Source: Nocardia spumae (lineage in GTDB: Bacteria > Actinomycetota > Actinomycetes > Mycobacteriales > Mycobacteriaceae). From it: a DNA stretch of 64,000 nucleotides. Numbering within the stretch: the first letter of the stretch is position 1; each line of letters starts with the position of its first letter. The position numbers and the translations under genes were made by a program. Location: positions 6,200,001 through 6,264,000 of the forward strand of contig NZ_JAJFZL010000001.1 of NCBI RefSeq assembly GCF_020733635.1. The letters run 5' to 3'. Below the pieces are notes generated by a model. That model searched no databases, was not told the DNA's origin, and worked only from the letters and a program-made list of their open reading frames with translations. Below, one piece after another: positions 8,056 through 16,858 of the stretch.

Positions 8056-9363
8056 TCAGGGCAGAGCGGCGCAATTGCTCGGCGCGGGCAGACCCGCGAG
8101 CCGATCCGTCATCCATGCCTGGGCTGTCGCCAACGACGGAAAGTAGGCCAGGTCGTGCGTACCCACGATGCCGGTGATGGCGGGCAGCTGAGTATTCGCG
8201 TCCAGCTGAACCGGCGTACCGCCGGCACACCACCCGGCGGCCACGGCGCGCACCGGCGGGTAGGGCGTGCCCTCGTCGTTCATGGCCGAGGCGATGAGCA
8301 CGGGCATCGACGGCGCTTGTGATCCGATGCGCTGTTCGTCGAACGCTTCTTTCAGGGCCGGGGATCGGTCGATGACCGCCGTGAGCGGTTCTCCACTGGT
8401 CGTGATGTGAGAAATTTGCCGGATTTGAATATCCAGCGAGGCGGCGATGGCGCATTTACCCAGCGCGTCGTTCATCAGCCCCTTGCCGACATCGTTGATT
8501 TCGGCATCGAGAATCGGACGCGTTTCGGGATAATCGGCGACGATGCCGTTGAGGGTGAGCGGGGCCGCGGACCCGACACCGGGCCGACCGTAGTTGTAGC
8601 CGATGAAATTCTCCGGATCGACGATGGGCCCGCCGACATAGGCGCCGCGCACATTCAGCTCGGGCGCGTAGCTCGACTGCAATTCCGCCGCCCCGGCGGA
8701 GGCCATACCGCCCTGGGAATATCCGAACAGCATGATCGGCGAGTGCGGATTCAGGCCCGAGCCGGGCATTTGCAACGCGGCGCGCGCGGAATCGAGCACC
8801 GCGTACGCCTGCGCCTTCCGGTTCAGGAAGTCGTGCACATCGGGGGTGCCCAGGCCGTGATAATCGGTCACCACGACGGCCATACCGCGCGCCAGCAGCG
8901 AGGACAGTGCGATCAGGTCGTATTCGGCCAGGGCGTCGTACGGCGGCCGGAACTGCGCGATCTGCGGCAACACCTTCGACGGTGCGCACTGATCGCCTTG
9001 GCCCTGCGAACCGACGCCGTACGCGACCAGCGGGCGTTCACCCGGACCCGTCCACGGCAGTATCGGCTCCAGGTAGGTGGCCACCACCGCGGTCGGCGCA
9101 TCGTGGGTATCGCTGCTGACGTACATCATCTTGGTCGACCGGGCCGGCATCACACCCGGCTGACCGGGAGCCGACAGCGCCAGCGCCGCGGGCTCGGTGC
9201 GCAGGATCGCGCCCGGTGGCACCGGCGGGAGCGGAGGCGGCACGTAGAAATCGCCGGCGGCTGCTTGTGCAGGGGGTTGCGCCCATGCGTGTGGAGCGTA
9301 AATTGCCCCGCTTGCGGCAAAAATGAGAATTACCAATGCCCAACTGCGTATCCGGCTCCGCAC
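8056..9363 (-). CDS. Secreted lipase family protein (LIP family)
   Basis: This 435-residue alpha/beta hydrolase belongs to the secretory lipase family common in Nocardia, Rhodococcus and Mycobacterium. The nucleophile elbow is GYSQGG (Ser216). A signal peptide spans about residues 1-28, (V)RSRIRSWALVILIFAASG followed by AHAWA-Q. The mature N-terminus is Pro-rich (YVPPPLPPVPPG). Late in the chain NDEGTPYPPV and VGTHDLAYF could supply the acid and the histidine of the triad. I chose the GTG at 9363, where aggaagga lies 7-8 bp upstream and the signal peptide begins; the open extension upstream has no export signal. It probably cleaves acyl esters outside the cell. Confidence 0.9.
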   Translation of the reverse strand: MRSRIRSWALVILIFAASGAIYAPHAWAQPPAQAAAGDFYVPPPLPPVPPGAILRTEPAALALSAPGQPGVMPARSTKMMYVSSDTHDAPTAVVATYLEPILPWTGPGERPLVAYGVGSQGQGDQCAPSKVLPQIAQFRPPYDALAEYDLIALSSLLARGMAVVVTDYHGLGTPDVHDFLNRKAQAYAVLDSARAALQMPGSGLNPHSPIMLFGYSQGGMASAGAAELQSSYAPELNVRGAYVGGPIVDPENFIGYNYGRPGVGSAAPLTLNGIVADYPETRPILDAEINDVGKGLMNDALGKCAIAASLDIQIRQISHITTSGEPLTAVIDRSPALKEAFDEQRIGSQAPSMPVLIASAMNDEGTPYPPVRAVAAGWCAGGTPVQLDANTQLPAITGIVGTHDLAYFPSLATAQAWMTDRLAGLPAPSNCAALP

Positions 9364-9509
9364 GATGGAGTCCTTCCTGATCTTTATGCACGCCTTGGAT
9401 AAACAATCGAATGTCGACAGTACCGGCAAGCGAGTGCGTGACCACGGAATCAGAGAGCGGACGATCGGCGTGTCCGCGCCGGCGACCGGGTCGGTCACCG
9501 GCGCTCGGA

Positions 9510-10379
9510 TCAGCTCTGCACGGCGCGACGATAGCCGCGCACGGCCAGTGCGCCGAAGACCGCGATCAGGCCCACTGCCCAGGCCACGGTCTGTAGGAAC
9601 GGGACCAACTGGGGGCCACCGAGAGTGAAATCGCGCATCGCTTCGATGGCACAGCTCATCGGCTGCCCCCGCACGATCGGCTGCAACCAGCCCGGGTAGT
9701 TCTCGACCGGGACGAATCCGGAATTGAAGAACATGCCGACCAGCACGACGATCGCGAACAGTTGCGTGACCTTGTCACCGACACTGCTCACACCGACCAT
9801 CACCACCACCGGGGTGAACCCGGCGATCACGATGACCGGCACCACCAGCACCCCGATCACCCCGCCCCAGCCCTCGTGGAAGCGCAGGCCCAACAGCATG
9901 CCGACGATCACCACCACCACGGTGGCGGCGAGGGCACGACCGCATTCGGCCAGCAGCCGACCGATCAGACCGGCCGCGCGATGGATCGGCAGCACCCAGA
10001 ACCGGCGTAACAGACCGCTCTGCCGTTCCCCGAACAGCGACATACCCGTACCCATCGCGCCGTACATGGCACCGGTGACCGCGATCATCGGCACGAATCC
10101 GTAGATGGGGTCGGTGTCGTGCATGGCGCCCAGTGACTTGTCGAGCACCAGGTCGTACATCAGCAGCAGCAGGATCGGGAAGATCAAGGTGGAGGTGATC
10201 ACCTCCGGCTGGCGCGACCAGCGGCGCAGCAGCCGACCGGCCTCCACCAGACTCTGCGACAGCAGCCCGCCCGCGAGGGGTTCACCGAACGCGGTCCCCG
10301 CCGAGAGGTCGACCCGCACCGCCTCGCTCACGCCGCCGCCTCCGGTCGCGTCGTTCATGCCTGCGTTCTCAGCGGGCAT
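9510..10379 (-). CDS. ABC-2 type exporter permease (second permease of pair)
   Basis: This 289-residue, DrrB-like permease has about six membrane segments (near 60-80, 95-115, 140-165, 175-200, 205-225 and 260-280) and the family motif GFVPVENYPGWLQPIVRGQPMS. It is the last gene of the iron-box-controlled unit ATPase, permease, permease. The ATG at 10379 has ggaggg 6-7 bp upstream and overlaps the stop of a preceding mini-ORF as TAATG. The next Met (10358) begins MNDATGG, the sequence repeated upstream, and may be the ancestral start. With its neighbours it likely exports a hydrophobic product, plausibly the siderophore. Confidence 0.9.
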   Translation of the reverse strand: MPAENAGMNDATGGGGVSEAVRVDLSAGTAFGEPLAGGLLSQSLVEAGRLLRRWSRQPEVITSTLIFPILLLLMYDLVLDKSLGAMHDTDPIYGFVPMIAVTGAMYGAMGTGMSLFGERQSGLLRRFWVLPIHRAAGLIGRLLAECGRALAATVVVVIVGMLLGLRFHEGWGGVIGVLVVPVIVIAGFTPVVVMVGVSSVGDKVTQLFAIVVLVGMFFNSGFVPVENYPGWLQPIVRGQPMSCAIEAMRDFTLGGPQLVPFLQTVAWAVGLIAVFGALAVRGYRRAVQS

Positions 10380-10583
10380 TACCGGCTCCCTCCGTGGTTA
10401 CGCACGCTGCCGCCTCCGGTCGCGTCGTTCATGCCTGCGTTCTCTGCGGGCATTACCGGCTCCCTCCGTGGTTACGCACGCTGCCGCCTCCGGTCGCGTC
10501 GTTCATGCCTGCGTTCTCTGCGGGCATTACCGGCTCCCTCCGTGGTTACGCACGCTGCCGCCTCCGGTCGCGTCGTTCATGCC
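10341..10583. repeat. 74-bp tandem repeat, three full copies plus a 21-bp part copy
   Basis: Units start at 10341, 10415, 10489 and 10563, with the last one partial. Units 2 and 3 are identical; unit 1 differs by one base (silent in the coding sense, GCT for GCA). The array spans the junction of the two permease genes. The period of 74 is not a multiple of three but equals a 75-base ORF minus the 1-base TAATG overlap, so each copy regenerates a stop, a ribosome site and a start. Confidence 0.93.
10379..10580 (-). other. Chain of three overlapping mini-ORFs between the permease genes
   Basis: A 17-codon ORF (10580-10527) begins in the ATGA overlap with the upstream permease stop. Two 24-codon ORFs (10527-10453 and 10453-10379) follow, each beginning in a TAATG overlap and each preceded by ggagggagccgg. 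The predicted peptide begins MPAENAGMNDATGGG. Ribosomes could re-initiate step by step into the last permease. Whether the peptides accumulate or matter is unknown; the structure may simply be a product of repeat expansion. Confidence 0.45.
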
Positions 10584-11380
10584 CGGCGCCCTTCCGCTCG
10601 CACCGCCAGGACGGCGCCGACAATCAGCAAGCCCACGATCCATGCCACGGCGACGCCCAGTTCGGAGACGTACCGGCCGTCGGCCAGGCCGCGCAGCGCG
10701 GCGGTGATCTGGGAGACCGGCTGATTGCGCACATAGGGCTGAATCCAGCCCGGGAAACCCTCTGCCGGAACGAAACCCGTCGAGGTCATGACCAGGAGCA
10801 GTTGCGGCCCGAACAGCACCGTGCCGCTGAGTTCGGAGTTGCGGGTGACGGTGCCGAGCGCATCGGTCGCGATGACCAGCGCGCCGCCGAAGGCCAGCAC
10901 CACCACCACGAAAACGACCGCGGCATCGGCGGAATGGAAGCGAAAGCCGAAGATCGTGCCGATGACCAGCGCCCCGATCAGGGCGGTCACCGACCGCAGC
11001 AGGCTGGCGGAGGTCCGGGCCGTCACCGGAATCCACGCCGGGACCGGCATGGACCGCAGCCGGGTGGCCATTCCGCCCACCACCTCCCGTGCGGCGCGGT
11101 CACCGGCGAACATGGAGGCGAAGAACATCGCGAACACCGCGATGATGGGCAGCAGGTACTGGGCGTAGTCGACCCCCGGCACCTCGAGCGACCGGCGCAG
11201 CGGTACGTAGAAGCACACGAAGAACACCAGTGGCTGGAAGAACGCGAGCACCATATCGCCTTGGCGCAGCGTGGTGCGGATACTCCGCCCGCTCAGCGCA
11301 CTCAGCTGCGTCCAGGCCGGGACATGGAAGTCTTCGTCCGAGAACTGCCGCGCGGCAGTGGATTTCGTCGCGACCGTCAT
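10577..11380 (-). CDS. ABC-2 type exporter permease (first permease of pair)
   Basis: This 267-residue permease has about six membrane segments and the family motif GFVPAEGFPGWIQPYVRNQPVS. The motif closely parallels that of the other permease, so the two are paralogous and probably form a heterodimer. Its ATG overlaps the ATPase stop by 4 bp (ATGA), and its own stop overlaps a mini-ORF start by ATGA. The start has a plausible ribosome site within the ATPase gene. It acts in the cytoplasmic membrane as part of a DrrAB/daunorubicin-type exporter. Confidence 0.92.
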   Translation of the reverse strand: MTVATKSTAARQFSDEDFHVPAWTQLSALSGRSIRTTLRQGDMVLAFFQPLVFFVCFYVPLRRSLEVPGVDYAQYLLPIIAVFAMFFASMFAGDRAAREVVGGMATRLRSMPVPAWIPVTARTSASLLRSVTALIGALVIGTIFGFRFHSADAAVVFVVVVLAFGGALVIATDALGTVTRNSELSGTVLFGPQLLLVMTSTGFVPAEGFPGWIQPYVRNQPVSQITAALRGLADGRYVSELGVAVAWIVGLLIVGAVLAVRAEGRRA

Positions 11381-12360
11381 GCGTCGGCCCCCATCGTCGG
11401 CTTGGTCAGCTGGATGAAGACCTCGTCCAGCGACGGGCGGCGCAGTGCGATATCGATCAATTCGATTCCGGCGGTGTTGATCCGGTCCAGCGCCTGCGAC
11501 AGGGTCGCCGCACCGCCCGGCGCCGGAATCGAGACCCGGTCCCGCGATTCGGCGACCGTCGGCTCACCCAGCTCCGCCAGCGCGGCGACCACGGCCGGCA
11601 CATCGGCGGCGTCGACCGGGACCACCTCGCAGTAGCTGTCACCCGAGCGCGCCTTGAGCTGGTCGGCGGTGCCCTCGGCGATGACGGTGCCCTTGTCGAC
11701 GACGATGATGTTGTCGCTCAACGCATCCGCCTCTTCGAGGTACTGCGTGGTGAGCAGAATCGTGACGCCCTGCTCCTTGAGCGAGCGGACCAGCGCCCAC
11801 AGGCTCTGGCGGCTGACCGGGTCCAGTCCGGTGGTCGGTTCGTCGAGGAAGACCACGCGCGGCGGGCGCACCAGACCGCAGGCGATATCGATGCGCCGGC
11901 GCATACCGCCGGAATACTGTCCGACCCGGCGATCACCGGCCTCGGTGAGTGAGAACTGGTCGAGCAGTTCCTCGGCCCGCTGCTGGGCGGGCTTACGCCG
12001 CAGTCCCATGAGACGGCCGAACAACACCAGATTCTCGCGACCGCTGAGCATCTCGTCGAGGGCCGCGTACTGGCCGGTGAGCATGATCGACGAGCGCACC
12101 CGGGCGGCATCGCGGACCACGTCGTATCCGGCGACCACCGCCCGCCCGGCATCGGGCCGGGTCAGGGTGGACAGGATGGATACGGTGGTGGTCTTCCCGG
12201 CCCCGTTCGGTCCCAGCACCCCCAGCACGCTGCCGGTCGGCACGCTGAAAGTGATGTCCCGCAGGGCTTTCACCTCACCGAACGACTTCCGCACCGATTC
12301 GACGACGATCGCGGTGTCCGCTCCCGAGACCCCGCCGAATTCTCCCACTGGTTCCGACAC
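11377..12360 (-). CDS. ABC-2 exporter ATP-binding protein (DrrA-like)
   Basis: This 327-residue ATPase has Walker A GPNGAGKTT (50-58), signature YSGGM (149-153) and Walker B FLDEP (171-175). The C-terminal region (about 240-327) carries the extension of the DrrA family, including RRPSLDEVF. It begins at a GTG (12360) with ggagaac just upstream. An iron box lies 35 bp before the start, making this the lead gene of a three-gene iron-repressed exporter unit immediately downstream of the siderophore PKS gene. DrrA-type ATPases power export of drugs and lipids; export of the siderophore is an inference from position and regulation. Confidence 0.93.
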   Translation of the reverse strand: MSEPVGEFGGVSGADTAIVVESVRKSFGEVKALRDITFSVPTGSVLGVLGPNGAGKTTTVSILSTLTRPDAGRAVVAGYDVVRDAARVRSSIMLTGQYAALDEMLSGRENLVLFGRLMGLRRKPAQQRAEELLDQFSLTEAGDRRVGQYSGGMRRRIDIACGLVRPPRVVFLDEPTTGLDPVSRQSLWALVRSLKEQGVTILLTTQYLEEADALSDNIIVVDKGTVIAEGTADQLKARSGDSYCEVVPVDAADVPAVVAALAELGEPTVAESRDRVSIPAPGGAATLSQALDRINTAGIELIDIALRRPSLDEVFIQLTKPTMGADA

Positions 12361-12394
12361 ACTGTTCTCCGTCTGAATACGACAAGCCGATTAA

Positions 12395-12413
12395 TTTGGT
12401 AACGCTAACCTAA
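12395..12413 (-). promoter_or_regulatory. Iron box (IdeR/DmdR-type) of the ABC exporter unit
   Basis: Tttggtaacgctaacctaa matches 16 of 19 positions of TTAGGTTAGGCTAACCTAA by my count. It sits between the PKS stop and the exporter ATPase start, so it can control only the exporter. IdeR with Fe2+ would repress it. Confidence 0.8.
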
Positions 12414-12480
12414 TAAGGATCCCACCTCCACCCCCTCGCCGGCGATCCGCCGCCTCGGAAAAGTGGCGGAGTGCGGTGGC

Positions 12481-15400
12481 TCAGACGAGCAGGGAGACCA
12501 CCTCGTCCAGCGACGCGCCGCCCAGGATCGCGGTGACCGGAAGATCGCGCCGCAACTCCGATTCGATCCGTTTGCGCAGGTCCAGCGCCTGCAGCGAATC
12601 CAGGCCGAGAGCGACCAGCGGAATGGTCCCGTCGATGGATTCGGCCGTGCCCAGCCCCATCACGGTGCGCAGGGCCGAGCGCACGGTCTCGGCGGTATCG
12701 GCACCCGGCTCCGCCACCGCGGCCGCGGCCGTTTCCGCCGCCGAATCCAGCACGGCGACAGGTGCATTCGAGGTCTCCGCCACCGGCGCCGCCGCGTCGT
12801 CCTGCTCCGGTTCGGGCAGTTCGGCGAACAACGGCTGATAGCCGAAGACCGCGTACAGATCGCTGATGCGGCCCCAATCCGCCGCGGCCACCAGCACATT
12901 CGCGGCGTCAGGTGCGAATCCCGCGGTCACCGCCCGGGCCGGATCCATCGGCAGCAGGCCCGTTCCGCTGATCTTGGCCAGCGCGTCGGCATTGTCGGCG
13001 CCGACCGCGCGCCACAGACCCCACTGGACCGAGGAACACCGCACCCCGTCGGCGCGGTAGCGGGCCGCGGCGACGTCGAGCAGCCGGTTGACCGCCGAGT
13101 ACACCATGTGACCGCGACCGCCGAGCGTCGCCGACAGCGATGAACACAGCACGATCCGGCCGTTGTCCGTACGCGGGATATGCCGGACGAGTCGCTCCAG
13201 CGCAATCGATTTGGCCTGTGCCGCGGCACGAATCGATTCGGGTGTCACGGCGGCCTCGGCGGCGGCGTAGTCGACGGCCGCGTGCACGATCAGCGAGACC
13301 GGGGTGTCCCGGAATTCGGCGCCGAGCGCGGCCACCGCCTCCTCGTCGCCGATATCGCAGCCGCGGCGCACGATCTCGGTCTCGCCGATCCGCTCGATAT
13401 CGCGCAGGCGCGCTATCGCCGCCGCATCGCCGCCGGAACGGCTGACCAGGGTGATCCGGCCCGCACCGGCGGCGGCGAATCGAGCGCAGAAGTCGAGTCC
13501 GAGTTTGCCGGTACCACCGATGATCACGACCTCGCGCAGGTCGGCGGCATCGAGCGGGCGATCGTTCGCGGTATCGTCGACGACCAATCGCTTGGCGTGG
13601 ACACCGCCGTCACGGACGGCGAGTTCGGGCTCCCCGGCGATATGCAGAGCACCGACGAGCGCCTTGGCCGATGCCGCCGGATCGGCGCCGGCGGGCAGAT
13701 CCACGTGCCGGACCGGGACACCCAGATATTCCGCGGCCAGACAACGGAATCCGGCCTGTGCCGCGGCATGGAACGGATCGGGCACCTCATCGGCCAGCAC
13801 CTGTTCACCACCGGTGGTGACGAGCCAGATATCGCTCACCCCGGTGTGATCGGCCTGCCACGATCGTTCACCGAGGAAGGCGGCGAGATCGTCGACCGCC
13901 GCCGCGGCCGTCGAGTCCGACGACGGCGGCACCAGGACCACGAGGGTATCGGCCGATCCGGAGCCGGCATCGGCGACGACGGTGGCGCCCTGGCGCGGGG
14001 CGGCCGCATCGATCGCGGTGACCAGATCACCGCACTGCCCGGTGTGGTCGACCACTGCGATCGCGCGCGGCGGCACCACCTTCCGGCGCCGCAGCTTCGT
14101 CCACCGCTCGACGTAGCGCTGCGGCACCACCGTGCCGTCGGCGTTGCGGGCCCCGGCCGCGCGCGGCGCGTCGGCGGTGGCGTACGGGTAGGGCGCCCAC
14201 AGTGTCTTGGGGCTCATCCGGGTATGCGGGAAGTCCAGCAGCGGCAGCGCCGGGACGCCCTCGCAGGCGCTGTCGCGCAGGCTCTCCCACGCGTAGTCGG
14301 CGTCGTGAACGGCGACGGTCGCCAGATTGCGGGTGAACTCGCGCAGATCCTCGGCGCTGCGCCGGGAGGTGCCCAGCGCCTGGAAGGCGCGCTTCGAGCC
14401 GGTCGCGGCGAGGTTCTCCTGGATGGCCAGCATCAGCGTGGGATGTTCGGAGATCTCGATGAACGTATCGGCGCCGCGGTCGGCGGCCACCCCGATGGCA
14501 CGATCGAAGCGAACCCGGTTGCGCAGGTTCAGATACCAGTAGTCGAGCACCGACTGCTCGATCTCGACGCGATCACCGAAGGTGGCGCCGATGAAGTCGA
14601 TATCACCGGGCAGGAACGAGTAGTTGTCCATACCGTCGCCGACGGTGCGGTTGAGAATCTCGCGGAAGCCGCTCACGTAGGAGGTGTGCGCGGGGTACTG
14701 AACCCGGATCTCCTTCGCGAATTTCCCTGCGCCATCGAGCAGTTCGATGATCGCCCGGACCACGTCGCGCTCACCGGAGATGGCCAGGATGTGCTCGGAG
14801 TTGACCACCGACAGTTCGGCGAAGCCGGCGTGCCGGGCGAGCAGATCCTCGCACTGGTCGCGGTCGATACCGAGTACGGCCATCGAGTATCCGGACAGCT
14901 GCAGACCGTCGACGATCCGCGCGCGGGTGGTGACTATGCGGACCGCGTCGCGCAGCGTCTGCGCACCGGATACGTACGCGGCGGTGATCTCACCCTGTGA
15001 ATGGCCCACCGTGGCCCGCGGGCGCACCCCGACCGCCTGCCACATCGCGGCCACGCCCACCATCTGCATGAACAACGCGGGCTGGACGTTCTGCGCGCTG
15101 TCGTCGGCCGGCGCCTCGGCATCCAGCAGATACGACAGCGGCGACCACCGATAGAGCTCGTGGAAGATCTTGTCGCATTCGTCGACCGCGGTGCGAAAGG
15201 CCTCGGAGTGGTCGTAGAGCATGCGGCCCATACCGGGTCGCTGGCTGCCCTGCCCGGGGAAGACGTAGGCGACCCGGCCCCGGGTCGCGGCGCGAGCCGA
15301 GACCACGACATCCGGATGCGGCTCCCCCGCGGCGACCGCGCGCAGTCCGCCGAGCAGGCTGTCGCGATCCGTGGCCATCACCAGGGCGCGATATCGCCGC

Positions 15401-15564
15401 GCGACCCGGGTGCGAAAGAGCATGTCGGCCACCTGATCCGGGGTGACCGCCCGGTGGCCGGCCAGGTAGTCGGCGACGGCCGCCGCTTCCCGGCCCAGCG
15501 CCTCGGGATTGTCCGCGGACAGCAGCACCGGCACGCTGCCGTCGGGCAGTCGGTAGCTAGACAT
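12481..15564 (-). CDS. Siderophore polyketide synthase, AT-KR-ACP (MbtD-like)
   Basis: This 1027-residue protein has an acyltransferase domain (about 85-400; GHSQG, Ser189), a linker, a ketoreductase (about 670-900; GGTGKLG 683-689, catalytic Tyr822 and Asn826) and an ACP (LGLDS, Ser990). It lacks a KS, which is supplied by the neighbouring gene, the same split as MbtC/MbtD. The pair extends and reduces an acyl chain to the beta-hydroxy acid that bridges the two lysines in mycobactin-type siderophores. The start at 15564 has gaggag 5 bp upstream and overlaps the KS gene by 8 bp. In N. farcinica the equivalent lies in the nbt operon. I leave the symbol empty because I cannot assign the nbt letter with certainty. 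Confidence 0.94.
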   Translation of the reverse strand: MSSYRLPDGSVPVLLSADNPEALGREAAAVADYLAGHRAVTPDQVADMLFRTRVARRYRALVMATDRDSLLGGLRAVAAGEPHPDVVVSARAATRGRVAYVFPGQGSQRPGMGRMLYDHSEAFRTAVDECDKIFHELYRWSPLSYLLDAEAPADDSAQNVQPALFMQMVGVAAMWQAVGVRPRATVGHSQGEITAAYVSGAQTLRDAVRIVTTRARIVDGLQLSGYSMAVLGIDRDQCEDLLARHAGFAELSVVNSEHILAISGERDVVRAIIELLDGAGKFAKEIRVQYPAHTSYVSGFREILNRTVGDGMDNYSFLPGDIDFIGATFGDRVEIEQSVLDYWYLNLRNRVRFDRAIGVAADRGADTFIEISEHPTLMLAIQENLAATGSKRAFQALGTSRRSAEDLREFTRNLATVAVHDADYAWESLRDSACEGVPALPLLDFPHTRMSPKTLWAPYPYATADAPRAAGARNADGTVVPQRYVERWTKLRRRKVVPPRAIAVVDHTGQCGDLVTAIDAAAPRQGATVVADAGSGSADTLVVLVPPSSDSTAAAAVDDLAAFLGERSWQADHTGVSDIWLVTTGGEQVLADEVPDPFHAAAQAGFRCLAAEYLGVPVRHVDLPAGADPAASAKALVGALHIAGEPELAVRDGGVHAKRLVVDDTANDRPLDAADLREVVIIGGTGKLGLDFCARFAAAGAGRITLVSRSGGDAAAIARLRDIERIGETEIVRRGCDIGDEEAVAALGAEFRDTPVSLIVHAAVDYAAAEAAVTPESIRAAAQAKSIALERLVRHIPRTDNGRIVLCSSLSATLGGRGHMVYSAVNRLLDVAAARYRADGVRCSSVQWGLWRAVGADNADALAKISGTGLLPMDPARAVTAGFAPDAANVLVAAADWGRISDLYAVFGYQPLFAELPEPEQDDAAAPVAETSNAPVAVLDSAAETAAAAVAEPGADTAETVRSALRTVMGLGTAESIDGTIPLVALGLDSLQALDLRKRIESELRRDLPVTAILGGASLDEVVSLLV

Positions 15565-16858
15565 GGATCTCCTCTTCCACGGCCGGAATGGCCACCAGCG
15601 CGTGGGCATTCGTGCCCGAAACCCCGAACGACGAGACGGCCCCGTAGCGAATTCCGTCGTGTGGCTCCCAGTACTCGAGGTCTGCGGCCAGCCGCAGACC
15701 CGTTGCCGCCCAGTCGACCTCGGCGGTCGGGTTGTCGGCGAATCGGGTGGGGGCGATGCTGCCGTGGAGTCCGCTCAGCAGTACCTTGATCAGGCCGAGC
15801 ATGCCCGCGGCCGCCTGAGCGTGGCCCAGATTGGATTTCACCGATCCCAGCCGTGCCGTGCCGCCGCCGTAGACCCGTTGCAGCGCTGTCAGTTCCAGCG
15901 GATCGCCGACCGCGGTGCCGGTCCCGTGACCTTCGATCATGCCGACCAGTTCCGGCGCGATACCCGCGGCGTCCACGGTCTTGCGGATCAGCCGCTCCTG
16001 GGCCTCGGCACTGGGCACCGCGATCGGCGCGCCGCTGCCGTTGTGGTTGACCCGGGTCGCCAGGATCCGGCCGTAGACGCGATGCCCCAGTTCCCGGGCC
16101 CGCGATTCCCGTTCCAGGACGACGATGCCGGCCCCTTCACCCCAGAGGGTGCCGCCGGCGTCGGCCGAATACGGTTTGCACTGCCCATCGGTGGCCAACG
16201 CGTTGTTCTTGGAGAATTCGAAGAACGCTCCGGCCGAACCCATGACGCACACCGCCCCGGCCAGTGCCCATTCGCAGTCACCGGCGCGGATCGCGGCGAC
16301 CGCCATGTGCAGCGCCGACAGCGAGGAGGCGCAGGCGGTATCGACCACGATGGACGGACCGCCCAGACCGAGACAGTTGGAGATGCGCCCGGCCACCGCG
16401 CCGAGCGCGGTGCCGGTGGCCCGATATCCGCTGTACTCGTTCACCTCGGCCGCATGCGGGCCGTATTCGGTCGGGGAGGCGCCCATGTAGCAGCCGACGT
16501 CCTCGCCGTCGATGGCGCCGGGATTGATGCCCGCGTTCTCCAGTGCCCGCCACGCGACCCGCAGCGCCACCCGCTGTTGCGGATCCATGGCCACGGCCTC
16601 GCGCGGGGTGATGCCGAAGAACATCGGATCGAATTCACCTGCGGTATAGAGGAATCCCCCCGCGTCGCGAACCTCGGACCAGCCCTCGATATCCGACAGC
16701 GTCAGCAGCCGCTCGAGCGGCCAGCCGCGATCGCGGGGGAACGGGCCGATGAGGTCCCGGGATTCCGCCAGTGCCGCCCAGTACTCGGCGGGTGTCTCGA
16801 CCCCGCCGGGCGCGTCGATACCGATGCCGGTGACGACGATCGGATCGTGCTCGCTCAT
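15557..16858 (-). CDS. Stand-alone beta-ketoacyl synthase (MbtC-like)
   Basis: This 433-residue KS has the full triad: Cys176 in DTACASSL, His311 in EGHGTGT and His346 in KSNLGH. It should condense malonyl (or another extender) on the ACP of the next gene with a long or short acyl starter, determining the lipid tail of the siderophore. The ATG at 16858 overlaps the thioesterase stop as ATGA. The C-terminus (FGVSGTNAHALV) is that of a complete KS with no further domain. Confidence 0.95.
   Translation of the reverse strand: MSEHDPIVVTGIGIDAPGGVETPAEYWAALAESRDLIGPFPRDRGWPLERLLTLSDIEGWSEVRDAGGFLYTAGEFDPMFFGITPREAVAMDPQQRVALRVAWRALENAGINPGAIDGEDVGCYMGASPTEYGPHAAEVNEYSGYRATGTALGAVAGRISNCLGLGGPSIVVDTACASSLSALHMAVAAIRAGDCEWALAGAVCVMGSAGAFFEFSKNNALATDGQCKPYSADAGGTLWGEGAGIVVLERESRARELGHRVYGRILATRVNHNGSGAPIAVPSAEAQERLIRKTVDAAGIAPELVGMIEGHGTGTAVGDPLELTALQRVYGGGTARLGSVKSNLGHAQAAAGMLGLIKVLLSGLHGSIAPTRFADNPTAEVDWAATGLRLAADLEYWEPHDGIRYGAVSSFGVSGTNAHALVAIPAVEEEIHV

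Noticed and set aside
10341..10583. CRISPR array
   Set aside because: The units are contiguous with no variable spacers and encode part of the permease start; this is a plain tandem repeat.
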